Source of the DNA: Medicago truncatula
Taxonomy: Eukaryota; Streptophyta; Magnoliopsida; Fabales; Fabaceae
DNA: 64,000 bases
Direction: 5' to 3'
Assembly (NCBI RefSeq): GCF_003473485.1
Contig: NC_053045.1
Span: forward strand, 40,156,494 to 40,220,493
Positions 1-12,398 of this stretch are shown piece by piece. Made by a program: the position numbers and the translations under genes. How positions within the stretch are numbered: the stretch's first letter is position 1; every line of letters starts with the position of its first letter. A model generated the notes under the pieces. That model was not told the DNA's origin, searched no databases, and saw only the letters and a program-made list of their open reading frames with translations.

Positions 1-140
1 ATATCTCAACAAACTATTCATTAATTTTAAGTTTTTAATTTATTAAATTTTTAGAATGAAAATACTGATGGATAAAAAAATTAGAATTAATTAGAGTGAA
101 ACTATCATATATTGTAGTGCTAGTCAAATGCAATATTAGG

Positions 141-575
141 TACCGTTTGACTAGACTTTTTTTCGGTCTAAAAGCTATTTTAAAACAAAGTTAAAATAAA
201 GCTCTTTAAGGAAGAAACTAAAGTTGTTTGGTTTTTATTGTTTTTTAGTTTTAAAGTTATTTTTAAATTAAAAGTTGTTTGGCAGAATATTGTACAAAAC
301 TTTGAATTTATTACTTTTTTGGTGGTGTCTAAGGTTCGAACCCCGAACCTTGCATATATTTATGTGTTATCTTTATCAACTGAGATAAGCTCACATTGAC
401 AAAACTTTGAATTTATTATGAATTAACATACTAAATAAAAAAATGCTTAAAATATATTTTGAAGGGAAAAATGTTTATAATATAAAAGATATATTTTTAC
501 AAATACTATATTTACTCAATGACGTTTATTTTGTGTAGTGTGAAAGTGAAAGAATTGTGGAGCCGAAAAATATAT

Positions 576-668
<93 letters not shown>

Positions 669-1482
669 ATATAATGAGTATAGTTGGTTTTTTCTTTCCC
701 AATTATACTCTATAACAATTTTTTTTATAAGAATACGATATTTTTAATGTCAGTCAAAAAGATAAGAATTTATATTATATAATATTATATTTGTTAAATT
801 GCTGTTGTCATTGAAAAAGATATGTTTAGTTTTTTAAATAAGAAAAAGATATGCATAGTTTGTTACAATACAAATATGTAAAATATATATAAGTATAATT
901 TTTTTAGGCAACTACACTTGTACTTTTAATTAAAATCAAAATTTTATAAAAATAATTATACGCATTACGCAACACTAAAAAAAATTATACGCATTAGCGT
1001 AACAAAGAAGCAGACAGACGGACATAAAGTATTACTCTAAACACTAATGTGTGTGTATATATATTTCCGAGGTTGAAGAAAGGGAATAAAATTATTCGGT
1101 GTCATTCACTGACAGCGTGAATAAAATATTTGTGAGGTTGTAATATATAAGTGATAAAAAGATAATAAAATTCCTTCAAAAATAGATAATAAAATTAAAT
1201 GGACCGGTTCAAAAAAAATAAAATAAAATAAAATGGAAGAAATTGAAAAAAAATAAAAGAAAAGGTTGCCAACGTGAGTTGAAGAGAGGTGTTTGTGAAA
1301 TAAATTGTCGAGAAGTAGATTTTTGAAGTAGCATTCAACAATTTTTGGTCAAAACTCATTCCATTCAATTTTATGCATTCTAAAAAAAATATTTTTTTTA
1401 GAAGGTACTTTATTGATATTGTGTTTGGCCTAACTTCTCCTTAAAAATGTAGAGAAGCTAAAAAAAGCCGGACCAAACAGTA
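141..1482. mobile_element. hAT-like non-autonomous element with imperfect terminal repeats
   Basis: The left end reads TACCGTTTGACTAGACTTTT, and the reverse complement of the right end reads TACTGTTTGGTCCGGCTTTT, so the two ends form imperfect terminal inverted repeats. The interior is AT-rich and no transposase frame was seen. Most of it (about 141-530 and 640-1060) recurs at 5929-7024. The interior holds a long AT/GT microsatellite and, near 325-400 on the minus strand, a tRNA-like B-box string typical of SINEs. No clear target duplication was found, so the superfamily is a guess from the TIR shape. Confidence 0.45.
581..669. repeat. (AT)n followed by (GT)n microsatellite
   Basis: An uninterrupted AT dinucleotide tract of about 75 bases passes into a short GT tract. 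The related copy near 6600 has only a few GT/AT units, so the tract has expanded since the two copies diverged. Confidence 0.95.
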
Positions 1483-2054
1483 CGTATTTTTGTTGGTCTA
1501 TTTGTTCATCAAATGCAATACATCCAATCTTTGTTGTAGGAATGATGGCTAAAATAAGCATCGCTATGGTATTTGGATTAGCTTCTTCACATTCATTCAA
1601 GATTCTTGAGAATGTATAAGCAAAATAAAGAGAGAAAAAACTATGGATTCAATTGGTGGTTGTGGTGCTAACATAATAGTAGAAACTAACATAAAGAACA
1701 AGAGAAGTAGTAAAAACAAGATGGCATGTAATGTAACAACAACAAACAAAGTTTGAGAGGAATGAGATAGGGAAGGGAAATCATGTAGCGGGTGTTGATC
1801 TTGTTTTGAAATAAGTCCCTCACTAATTACTCCAAATTAGTTCCTCACTAATTTAGCACAAATAAAAATGCCAAATTTGTCCCTCGATAATTTAGGACAA
1901 ATAAATCTTTGATTAATTGTTTCAACTCTCTTAATCATCTTACATTTTTCATTAATAAAATGACTCATATTAGTCTTTACTAATTTGGTTCAAATAAGGC
2001 ATTGCTTAATTATTTATACTCTCAACCATCTTTAACTTCTTATCAATAAAATAA

Positions 2055-2240
2055 GGGTCCTGTTAACTGGTGCCTCTGGGACATTGATTAAGCATATCAT
2101 AAAAGGAATTATTATCATAAAAGGAAACTGTTTTTGACTTTATTATAAATTAATTACACAATTTCAATGCATTAACTACTATATAATTTCCTTTTTTATA
2201 TCCTTAACCCGTGCCCCGGGGACACCGGTTAACATTTCCC
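2055..2240. mobile_element. Mutator-like MITE, 186 bp (copy A)
   Basis: The element begins GGGTCCTGTTAACTGGTGCC and ends with the near inverse, CCGGTTAACATTTCCC. It is flanked by a perfect 9-bp direct repeat, ATAAAATAA (2046-2054 and 2241-2249), the target size of Mutator-type transposition. A second 186-bp copy lies in the opposite orientation at 16467-16652 with a different 9-bp duplication. No coding capacity. Confidence 0.87.
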
Positions 2241-2919
2241 ATAAAATAATTCAAATTAGCTCCTAGTTTCATCTTAAAAAAAAAAGAACTATTTCTCTTT
2301 AATTCCTTCATCAACATACAAATTTATAGTGTACATACAATAGATATTGAAAAGAAGAGCTTGACCAGAAAAAAGAATCAAATCAAAAGTTACTTTATCG
2401 TTAACAACTTAAAATAAAACAGCATAAACATCGACAACTTCAAACGTAAGGATTAGTTGGAGTCATTTTTTTTTGTCAAGCATCTTAATGGTTAGACATT
2501 TACCTTTTAACGTCAATAAATAGAGTATATGAGATTCAAATCGTGATTCCTGTATATAATATGTAATATCTATATCAATTGAGTTAAGTTCAGCGAATTA
2601 ATATGAGTTATTTTATTGATGAGAAACTCAAGTGATTGAGAGAGTAGAAATCATTAAGCATAGACTTATTTGACACAAATCAGTAAAGGATTGATTTAGG
2701 CATTTTTAGTAGAAAATTACGAGGAATTAATTTGCTAGAGGTAATCTCAGACTTCATGAAAGTAGAAAATATGCTTGCAATATGCATAGCTACGAAGGAA
2801 TTAAATGTAATTTACATTCAATTTTCTCTATGTTTCATTTTTTTCATAACCAATGAAAATTGTTTTTATATCTTCCCATAAAACTTATTTCAAAGAAACA
2901 ACAAAAAACTATACTTTAA

Positions 2920-3051
2920 ATTCTTATGTTTTAGTTTTTTTAATTAGTGTGATTTGAGTTTTTTTGCTTACAATTTGAGACGGAGATTCTTATGTTTTAG
3001 TTTTTTTAATAAGTGTGATTTGAATTTTTTTGCTTACAATTTGAGACGGAG
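2920..3051. repeat. Tandem duplication of a 66-bp unit
   Basis: The unit starting ATTCTTATGTTTTAG and ending GAGACGGAG occurs twice head to tail (2920-2985 and 2986-3051) with only a few differences. No function is evident. Confidence 0.88.
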
Positions 3052-3431
3052 AAGGTATATGAGAAAAAAAGAATTTTATTATTCACAAAATCTAAGTACC
3101 ATATATTTATATAGAGTGTAATCAACAACTCTAACTCATCCACAGTTACTAACTAACTATAACCAACTCTGTTACAATAGTTAAACTAGTCGCATTTCTC
3201 ATGGTTACTTGGTACGCAAGTAACAACTAGAGCTTTAACCAGTTATCTTTTGACTCCTTTTATGAACTAATTTGATCCATGCGAATAAGAGATTACTGCT
3301 ACTATTATTACTACTAGCGGAAAGACGACACGAAAGACGAGCACTCATATGTCGTCTTTTCGCTTTTTTTATTGCATTAACGTGTGTAGATTATCGATGA
3401 TATTTTATAAAAATTTTGCATGTAAATTACA

Positions 3432-3435
<4 letters not shown>

Positions 3436-3474
<39 letters not shown>
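3436..3474. repeat. (AT)n microsatellite
   Basis: About 39 bases of alternating AT in non-coding DNA. Confidence 0.95.
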
Positions 3475-3488
<14 letters not shown>

Positions 3489-5928
3489 TCTTGATATAGA
3501 TTAAAAATTTATTTATAACAAATATAACATTATTTTTTTTAATGAAACAAATATAACATTATTTTGTGGCTTTCAAATGAAACAAACTCAACAAACCATA
3601 TTTTTTTTAATGACAATAATCATATAACAAATATAACAAAAATTCTTATTTTTTTAATAATACCAACAATATAACATTATTATATGAAAATTTATTTCAA
3701 AGTAAAATTAAAATAACAAAAAACTCAACCTAAACTCTCTCCAAAATCCCCTATTATCTTTATTTATAAATAGTATATAGATATAAAAACAAAACAATAA
3801 GAAAAGAAGAGAATGAGACCGCTAGCTGTACATACCACGTATAGTTTATACTTAATTAATCAAAATAAGACGAAGGTAATCAAATCAAGTGTTGTTTCTT
3901 ATTTTTTCTTTCCAAAAAAGAAAAGTATTTTTTTTTAATATAAAAGAAAAGTGTGGTTTCTTATTTTTATTCGTTATTTCATATTCAATTTCTTAAGTCA
4001 TATGTAACTGATCATCATCAGCCTCACGCGTATCTCCTTGAGGCCTTTACAATGTTATAAACTGATAGTTAACTTGACTTCCACACTTTATATTATATCC
4101 TAGCTAAAGGTCAAGTGGAGTAATTTTTTATTTTTTTTGAAAGAAGTGGAGTGATTTATTATTTACTTATGTTTTTGATAAAAAAAATAAAATAAAAATT
4201 AACTTATTGAAATATATCCAATTAACTTTGTTTCCATTATAGTGATGCCAACCAACGTAACTACTAGAGAGACATTACATGCATATCCTATTATTTGTAT
4301 CCCACAATCTCTTTGCAGGAGGCAAGTCACTCCCATCTTCCTCCGTATATACTAATTAGAGCTCCAAGCCTTTTTTGCTAAGTAACTTATCACCATTATT
4401 TAATAATATACGTTCAATTACATCTCAATTTATTTGTTTAGTAATCCTAATACAATGTTTTACATTAACCTAAAAGAAACATAGATAGAAAGAATTAACT
4501 CAAGGAAGTAAGAAAGCAATATTGTATTATAACGAAGTGGTAAAAACCATGTTGAGTTGCAACACAACAAACCACTGCAATTAGTGTCCATTTTTCAAAA
4601 TATTTTTTTAAATTCAGTTTTTTCTTTTTTATTGATGTTATTTTGCAAAAGATGTTCTGCAAAATTTATTTGCTAGAGGTTTTTCTTTCTCTTTTATCCC
4701 CTACTCAACTTCTTCTTCATCTTTCTTCGATCTTCACCTACTTGTTTTGGTTCACCTGGTTCGTCAGTTTTTATGAATTGCAGGAGGATTTGTGTAAACC
4801 AATTCACAAAAGTACCTCAAAGCGGTACACAAGTACCAATTCGCGATTCACAATATGTTAAGAGAATTATGTGACTATGATAAAGACGATCAAATACCAT
4901 AAAGTTTTTCACTTTCAATTTCTGTTTCTTGTTAATACAAAGATAATGAAAATGATAGAGGTGATAAAATTCTGGATTTTTAAATTTATGAGTTTATGGG
5001 TTGTTAACTTGATGAAAAGATGAAGATCATTATGAAGGAGATGAACAATCTAACATTTTAGTATTATTATTATTTTTTTTTAATTTTTGTTTTAATAAAA
5101 ATTCATATATATATTTTATTTTTATGAATTAGACTTGTCACATCAACATCAAACTGTAATGTAAATGCTTTTAACAAAGTTGGATAAAAAACAATAACGA
5201 TACAAACATTGTATGACTAAATTTTTATTTTAGTAAGGTAAATGACTAAATTTGAAACAAACATAATATATATATATATATATGACGTGGTAAACATTAC
5301 TGAAACTCAAACTCACACATACTACAAAAGTTAATACAGTTAAACTGGATGAAGGCGTCCAACTTAACAATTTCGACATTATTAGTTGCGTTAGATTTTC
5401 CGGACACATTTAATATATATATTATTGTAATATAGTTAAACATGTCAAAAGTTAATGTAACATAATATGGTTAAATTAATAAAAAAATAAAAATGTTTAT
5501 CGTCCAAAAATGAAAAAGTTTTAACACAAATGGGTCTACATGTTCTCACCCTTAGCTGTTGGGGATAAATTGAAAACCTGTAGTGGGAGACATCTTCTTT
5601 AGATGGCAATATCACTTCAATTTATTCTGCTTTGACTCTTTGATTAATATGTCGCTATACTTTTCTTTTTTCTTTCTTTAAAGTTTAAAATTACTAGAAT
5701 ATAATACTGAAGGCGCAAATTGGTATGCAAAGAAAGTTTCTTTGGATATGGAGTGATTAACAGCTAAAAAGAAAATAATAATGAGGAGAGTTAGAATTAA
5801 GTGTTTGCAAAATAATAATATATTGAAGGTGGGTCGGATGAATTTTTGGGTTCCTATTTTGGATCATATTAAGGGGGAGATTGTATGTTAGAAAAGTAAA
5901 AGCTTATTTTTAGATAGTCATATTGAGG
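3475..5928. other. Gene-free AT-rich stretch
   Basis: No coding frame with recognisable protein features, no RNA gene and no clear element ends were seen. Short open frames here (for example 4643-4861 on the plus strand) have biased, low-complexity translations and no family resemblance. Confidence 0.5.
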
Positions 5929-7024
5929 TACCGTTTGACCAGGCTTTTTTTCGGTCTAAAAGCTACTTTAAAATAAAGTTAAAATAAAGCTCTTTAAGAA
6001 AAAGGTTAAAGCCGTTTGATTTCTTTATTATTTTTTTAGTTCTAAAGTTATTTTTGAGTTAAAAGCTGTTTGGCAAAATATTGTACAAAACTTTGAATTT
6101 ATTATTTTTTGGTGGTGTCTGGGGTTCGAACCCGGGACCTTACATATATTTATGCATTGTCTATAAATAAAAAAACTTTAAATTCATTATGAATTAACAT
6201 AATAAATAAAAAAATGTCTAAAATATTTTTTGAAGGGAAAAAATGTTTAAAATATAAAAGATATATTTTTACCAATACTATATTTACTCAATGACGTTTA
6301 TTTTGTGTAACATGAATACAAATTTGTATCATCATATAAACGACTTGTTAAATATTTGAATAGGATAAATAATTTAAGGAGGCTTAAATAATAACATAAA
6401 TAATATCAAATAGTTTGGAAAATTAAAAACAATAATCATTTTTTTTTAAAGACATAAATCATCACAAACTCAAATATTTCTACTCTCCATCAACGCAACT
6501 CCTATTTGATTTCTAATTTTATTCATGTAGCCTCCATCTTGCACTCTTCCTGGATTATATGAACTGATTTCTTCATTTATATTGCTTTCTTCGTCACGCT
6601 CAATCATATCTATAATATGTATATGTGTGTATATATAATGAGAATAATTGGTTTTTTCTTTTCCAATTATACTCTATAACAAATTTTGTTATAAGAATAC
6701 CATATTTTTAGTGTTGGTCAAAAAGATAAGAATTTATATATATAATATTATATTTGTTACATTGCTGGTGTCATTGAAAAAGATATGTTTAGTTTTTTTA
6801 ATAAGAAAAAGATATGCATAGTTTGTTACAATACAAATGTGTAAATTATATATAAGTATAATTTTTTTAGGCAACTACACTTGTACTTTTAATTAAAATC
6901 AAAATTTTATAAAAATAATTATACGCATTACACAACACTAACAAAAATTATACGCATTAGCATAACAAAAAAAAAAAACAGAAAGAGGAACATAAAGTAT
7001 TACTCTAAACACTAATATGTGTAT
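5929..7024. repeat. Second copy of the left-end repeat family
   Basis: This copy starts with the same terminal sequence as the element at 141 (TACCGTTTGACCAGGCTTTT). It follows that element through the AATGACGTTTATTTTGTGTA region, then resumes with the stretch ending in AGTATTACTCTAAACACTAA. The right terminal repeat seen at 1482 is not recognisable here, so the copy is truncated or rearranged. About 250 bp between the shared blocks (6310-6600) is unique to it. Confidence 0.7.
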
Positions 7025-7487
7025 GTAACTTTTTTCGATCTACTTTCTTTTCTTCTTCAAAAATTTCACATATATCATTTCTTCTATCGAATCTATTGTT
7101 ATTATTATTATTACTATTATTATTTTTTTGGGAGGAGGATAATAGAAAATTATGGGTACGACACACTCCTTGTGTTGGGTGAAATGTTTTGTGTTTGGTA
7201 TTCTATTCTATTTTGGTTTGTTAAAAAGAAAATGTTTGCAAAGAGATGTTGCGGGTTGGGAGTAACATAGTAGGAATTATTCAATGCTAGTTTGTTATTT
7301 GAAAATGACATAATGTAGTATGGCATAACTAACTAATGTTTCCTCTTGTACTTCGACAACAAAAAAACCAACTAACGTTTAAATGTAGACCATTAGTCAT
7401 GGTTTTTTTTTTGGTTTAAGAGACTCCATATATATATTTTCGGTGAACACGAATATCCTAGAGTTTTATCGAGTAAAACCTTGTTAA

Positions 7488-7590
7488 GTATGTCCCCGTG
7501 AACATAACTCAATTGGTAGAACATGCATTATTATATGCAGAAGTCGAAGTTTAAATCCCAAACACCTCATTTATTTACCTTAAAAAAAAG
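7488..7590 (+). mobile_element. tRNA-derived SINE remnant
   Basis: The string TAACTCAATTGGTAGAACA resembles a tRNA A box (polymerase III promoter). About 40 bases later GTTTAAATCCCAAACACC resembles a decayed B box. A related remnant lies at 23143-23225. It is not a tRNA gene because no cloverleaf or acceptor stem forms. Confidence 0.5.
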
Positions 7591-7970
7591 TGAATTTTAG
7601 TTAGGCTACTTAAAAAAAATCTTGTTTAAGCGTGTCACTATCTCTTTTGTTTTATTAACAGAAAGTTAAGTAATTTGTCTTTAAAGGTGTGTTTAGTTTA
7701 TAAGAGAAGTTGTGAAGAGAGAAATAGGTAAGAGAGAGAGTGAGAAGAGAGAAAAAGATGAGAAATAGAGTAGATTTGATGTATGGTTTGGTAGAAGAGA
7801 AATATAAGAGAAATATAAGAGAAATAGAAGAGTGAGAATTATGTATTTTTTTAAATGACAAAAATACCCTTATACCAAATAAAAAGAAAACTAATTAATT
7901 TGGTTAATATAAATTATTTGTTTTTTTAACAAATTAATTTAAGTTATTAGTTAAATATTGATTAACTTAA

Positions 7971-8328
7971 GGCTAAAATATGGTTTTAGTCCCTGCAAAT
8001 ATGCCTCGTTTTGGTTTTAGTCCCTGTAAAAAAAAATTGTTTTTGGTCCCTACAAAATTTTTTGTTTTTGAAAATAGTCCCTGACCCTACTTTTGTGATT
8101 ATTTGTATACGTGACACATTATAACTGAACCAATTTTGTAGTTTTTGGTCCCTGCAAAATATTTTGTTTTTAAAAAAGGTCCCTGCAAGATTTTTTGTTT
8201 TTTAAAATAGTCCCTCCAGGGACTATTTTCAAAAACAAAAAATTTTGTAGGGACCAAAAACATTTTTTTTTACAGGGACTAAAATCAAAACGAGGCATAT
8301 TTGCAGGGATTAAAACCATATTTTAGCC
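7971..8328. mobile_element. Mutator-like MITE with long terminal inverted repeats, 358 bp
   Basis: The ends GGCTAAAATATGGTTTTAGT and its inverse form arms of roughly 100 bp containing repeated 'GGTTTTAGTCCCTGCA' motifs. A perfect 9-bp target duplication, TTAACTTAA, flanks it (7962-7970 and 8329-8337). It appears to sit inside an older purine-rich element (about 7687-8500) whose two sides resemble each other in inverse orientation. Confidence 0.88.
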
Positions 8329-9375
8329 TTAACTTAAAGATCAATATCTCAAAGAAAAGTAGTTCATATTTTTCTCGAATGTAGTTCGTAATATTTTTTT
8401 GCAGTTGTGTGAAGACTCAAAAATTGGTGGAACCCATTAATTTTAACTCTCTATCTTTCTCACTACAACCAAACAAGAGAAGTGTTGGACTTCTCTCCTA
8501 TCTCCCTCTTCTTTTTCACCTCTACCAAAGAAAGGCTAAGAGAATTGATTTTCCTCTTGAAAAATCTACTTCGTACCTCACACTTGTCTTATACACTCCA
8601 ACAATTTTTCTACAACGTACCTACATTTTTGTCCACAGATTTTTATGAAACAATTTCTTTCTGCTACTTAAAAAATTATCAAAATAGACGATAAGTACTA
8701 AAAATATTCAGAACAAAATTGATTATTCTGAACATTTCAGTTTTTGAATTTGAAAATATTGTAATAATTAGTTATATTTCATATTTATATGATTTCAAAA
8801 TAGTAAATATTTTTAGAGGAAAAATAGTTAGTTATATTTTTGTCTTCATGAAGTTTGTTTTTATCACCTATATTACCTACAAAAAAATTAAGTTTCTTCA
8901 AAAATTCGTGTCCCATATTTTTTTTAGGTAATGTCCCACATTTTTTTGATTACTTCTTGTATAAAATATGATTACTAAGTTTAGTCTTATTGTAAATTCG
9001 AATATTCGATTAAATAGAAGTCTACATCGTGTGTTCCATGTGATGCTTTTATTATGGCGCCAGGTTGTTGAGACTAAAATAAAAGTTAACTTTATACTTT
9101 ATTTGATTTCATCTTATAAAAGATTAGTTTAAGTTGAATTCTCGCCGATCACAATTTTGATGGATAAATTTAGTCTCTTTAAAAAACTTATATATAATTA
9201 ATATATGAAAAATCATAGAAGAAAGGAAAAACTATTTGTATTGTAGTGACTCTTCACAAAAAAAAAAAAAAAAAATTGTATTGTAGTGATTAATGTGATT
9301 AAAGACTTGTACAAAAAAAGAAGTGATTAAAGGACTTGAAAATTGAAATGAGTGATAGTTAAAGGAACACGGTTT

Positions 9376-9523
9376 GCCGACAAATAGTGTTACAAAGGAC
9401 ACGTATTCCCCACTGTAGCATTATTTATGTTTGAATAGATAAGGTAGACCCACATTAAAATCTTCAACCACAATATTCATAGATATTTTCACTTCAAAAC
9501 AAATCACCACTGAGATTATAAAT
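9376..9523 (+). promoter_or_regulatory. NRP promoter module, gene 1
   Basis: Contains GCCGAC (9376-9381), the DRE/CRT core bound by DREB/CBF factors; ACACGT (9399-9404), an ACGT core as in ABA-responsive elements; a conserved AGATAAGGTAGACCCACA block; and TATAAAT (9517-9523) about 50 bases before the start codon. The same order recurs upstream of the four other NRP genes. Drought, cold or ABA control is inferred from these motifs only. Confidence 0.75.
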
Positions 9524-9573
9524 AATTGAACAACCCTATTCAAGTCTTGCATAACCAATCAAATCAAAAAACA

Positions 9574-9951
9574 ATGGCAGCAAGTGGAGAAGAGAAGAAG
9601 ATTTCAACCAGTGAGCTAATGGCAAGTGCAAAGGTAGTAGCAGAGGCAGCACAGTCAGGTTTTGGGAAAGATTTAGACAAAGACAAGACAGCAGAAGCTG
9701 CTGGTGATCTTCTAGATGCAGTTGGTCAGTATGCTAAATTGGATGATCAGAAAGGTGTAGGATCATATGTTGATAAAGCTGCTGATTATCTGCATAAGTA
9801 TGAGAACACTACTACTGCTACTCCACCAGCTTCTAAACCTGCAGATCAGCCCAAAAGTGATGAAGCTGCTAAGCCTGAAGGTGAAGGATCAGGTGGGATT
9901 GGTGGACTAGGTGGTGATTTTGCTAAGGTTGCTGGAGGTTTCTTTAAATGA
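9574..9951 (+). CDS. NRP1: Nodulin-related protein 1 (NRP1)-like
   Basis: A single-exon gene of 125 codons. The ATG at 9574 is preferred over the in-frame ATG at 9526 because the other family members begin MA-x-GE at the equivalent point and 9526 lies too close to the TATA box. The protein has a Ser/Thr-rich N-terminus, an alanine-rich helical section with ASAKVVAEAAQ (about residues 16-26) and LLDAVGQYAKLDD, then a tail of Pro, Lys and Glu ending in a Gly-rich stretch and GGFFK. This matches the plant nodulin-related protein family (Arabidopsis NRP1, a small stress-responsive protein). No signal peptide or membrane segment is seen. It is the longest and most divergent of five related genes in this window. 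Biochemical function is not established by the sequence. Confidence 0.82.
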   Translation: MAASGEEKKISTSELMASAKVVAEAAQSGFGKDLDKDKTAEAAGDLLDAVGQYAKLDDQKGVGSYVDKAADYLHKYENTTTATPPASKPADQPKSDEAAKPEGEGSGGIGGLGGDFAKVAGGFFK

Positions 9952-10310
9952 ACAAAATCAACTGATTTGGTTTCAGCATGCATATTCTTGTGTGTTGATT
10001 AATAAGGACACTTTATTTGCCGTCCCTTTCATTATTATTATGTTGGTATCTTATCATATAATTCATATAGGATAGGATATAGTAATGTGTGATAATGGAT
10101 CAAATATGTAAGGTATGGTAACAGAGTTTGTTCTGCTCTCTACTTTATTATAGTTTGAACCAAGATCATGGCTATGTAGTTTGTTTATGTTTTTCCTAAT
10201 TCTGTTGCACATATATATTAAGAAAATAGGGGTGAACTTCAATCCTGTTTCCTTTCTAGTATTTTGTTCTCTTTTGGCTTCATGAAATTTTGTTCCTAGT
10301 TTTGTGAAAA
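9952..10310 (+). other. Conserved 3' flank of NRP gene 1
   Basis: After the stop codon, blocks such as TTAATAAGGACACT, TATAGGATAGGATATA, ATATGTAAGGTA and TTTGTTCTCTTTTGGCT recur in the same order after the genes at 23967 and 28826, and partly after 19470 and 17831. The shared segment is over 300 bp and extends beyond any likely polyadenylation site. Confidence 0.7.
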
Positions 10311-10590
10311 GTCGCTCTAGACTTCTAGTATCAGTTATCATGTTTATGTTTATGACTAATGGTTTCCTCCTAGTTGGAAGTTGTAAACTTGGAATTGAGA
10401 GAGAGAGATAAGTTTGTGATAATGATATGTTCGTCGTTTACTTCTGCCAGATCAAAATCACGATGACCAACATTAATTTTGTAGAAGCTGCAAGCTTTTG
10501 AAAAATCACCACTTTAATATTAATCATAGGACATTTCTATTATGTAAATGTTGTTCTGTTTTATGTTGTTTTGCCGATGCATATATTTTA

Positions 10591-11349
10591 GGCTCAAATA
10601 TACTTTTGGTTACGTTATTTTCATTTTTATTTTTATGAAGTTTTAGAATCCTTATTTTCAAATTTAGCTTTATGGCCCCCACTTTAATTTTTTATGACTT
10701 TTAATCCCCACCTCCATTACATGTAAACTTGACTTAATTTGACGGTAAATATCTATAAGTAAACACCCTTTTATCGTAGGTATAGCTCGAAGAACGTAGA
10801 AATTTGGCTTTTAGTGACAGCAAATTTTTTATAAGTAATTTTGTTTTACCACAATTATATCCATAAGTATCTAGCAACTTAACTTTTAGTGACAGTAAAT
10901 TTTCATAAAAATCCTTTTATCATACGTATAGCCCTAAGTACCTATACCTATCTATATATACCTACGACTAAAATTTGAAGATAATACCAAAAATATTGTC
11001 ATGCAAGTAAAATCCGTAGCCGCAAGTACCCATACTTAGGATTTGTAAGTTCTGATTACAATCTTTACCTATAACTAAAATTCGTAGGCAAGACCAAAAG
11101 TTTTGTCACACAAGTAAAATCCGTCGCTATAGTTTACAGTGATGACAAATAATATGTGGGTATGTACTTAGGGTTATACCTCCAATAAAAAGATGTTTAT
11201 CTACGGAAGTTTAATGTCGCCAAAGGTCAAGTTTTTTGTTGTGGGGATGGGAGATCAAAAGTTAGAAAAAGTAAAATAGGGGGACCAAAAAGCTAAATTT
11301 TAAAATAGGGGTTCAAAAGTTCATTTAAGACGAAAATATATTTTCTCCC
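10591..11349. mobile_element. Inverted-repeat element, about 760 bp
   Basis: The left side (10591-10740) is mirrored by the reverse complement of 11170-11349: both contain 'ATTTAGCTTTxTGGxCCCC' followed by a pyrimidine-rich run and 'AAACTTGAC'. No target duplication could be identified and there is no coding frame. It is probably an old Mutator-like or foldback MITE. Confidence 0.6.
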
Positions 11350-11528
11350 GTCCAAATCTGATTTTTAATAAATTTTTGGAGCATGCTCTCATAAATTAAT
11401 TAAATATCCAATGATACCATTGAGATATTTCAATTGAATAATTCCATTGCGTCAGAGTTCTTTTAATTTAATTTAAAGTTTCAAACAAGCCATTTATCTT
11501 TCTAAACGACAACCACATTTGACCTTTA

Positions 11529-12395
11529 GAGCATCCACAATAGAGACCTTCAATCTTGAGGTCTTAAACGGATCTCATATGGACACATTACTTTTTTTTT
11601 TTTTATAATTTTTTTTAATAATAGTACCTAATAGGTACTCAACTAGGGTTGGGAATAGGCCAGGCTAGGCCAGGCTTTGATAGGCCTGAGCCGGGCCTAT
11701 GACCTTTCATAGGCCTATTTTCTTGGTCTGGCCTAACCTATTTAAAAGCCTGGTCTGGCCTGAAAGCTTATTCACAGGCCTACTTACTATTAAAGTCACT
11801 AAACATTCAATTTTGTCTACTTTTAAATAGGTTTAATAGGCCTCAAAGCCTATTTCAGTGTAAGACTTGTTTATCACTATAAGGCCTTAAAAGCCTATTT
11901 CACTATAAAGCTTAAAGCCTATTTAAAAAGTCCACTATGAAGCATAACATGCACACACACAGTCCGGCCTATTAGGCTTCATAGGCTTTTTTGATAACCT
12001 AAGCCTGACCTATTTACTTAAATAGACTTTTTAAAAAGCCTAAGCCTAGCCTTTTTAATAAACAGGCCAGACCAGGCCAGGCTTAAACAGGTCAAGCCAT
12101 AGGCCCCTGTAGGCCGGCCTGGCTTATTCCCAACCCTATACTCAACCACTCCAATAGAGACCCTCTAACAAAAGGTCTAAATGGGTCCCACCAATAACTC
12201 TTTATCATTTACATTTCAACAAAAGCAATTGAAAAATGATTATTTTATTAAAAAGTGGTGTGAGGTCTACTTAAGAATGAGGTCTTAAGTGAGACCCTGG
12301 GTCTTAAGAGACCCCCAAGTTTTTTTCTACAATGGGAGTACCTATTAGACACCGGGTCTTAAATGGTGAAGACAACAACACTATTGTGGATGGTC
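11529..12395. mobile_element. PIF/Harbinger-like MITE (outer of a nested pair)
   Basis: The ends are GAGCATCCACAATAG and, inverted, GACCATCCACAATAG. The flanking trinucleotide is TTA on both sides (11526-11528 and 12396-12398), the usual Harbinger/Tourist target. The interior is interrupted by a later insertion at 11644-12138. Confidence 0.8.
11644..12138. mobile_element. hAT-like MITE nested in the Harbinger-like element
   Basis: Begins TAGGGTTGGGAATAGGCCAG and ends with the inverse, ATTCCCAACCCTA. The 8-bp direct repeat TACTCAAC flanks it (11636-11643 and 12139-12146), the hAT target size. The interior is rich in repeated 'AGGCCTA' and 'AAGCCTATTT' motifs. It is younger than the element it interrupts. 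Confidence 0.85.
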
Positions 12396-12398
12396 TTA

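Noticed and set aside
4643..4861. Possible secreted cysteine-rich (NCR-type) peptide
   Set aside because: It is hydrophobic at its start but lacks the spaced 4- or 6-cysteine pattern after a signal peptide, and has no intron signals.
7488..7590. tRNA gene
   Set aside because: A- and B-box-like strings are present but there is no acceptor stem or cloverleaf; better explained as a SINE. The same applies to 23143-23225 and 33013-33150.
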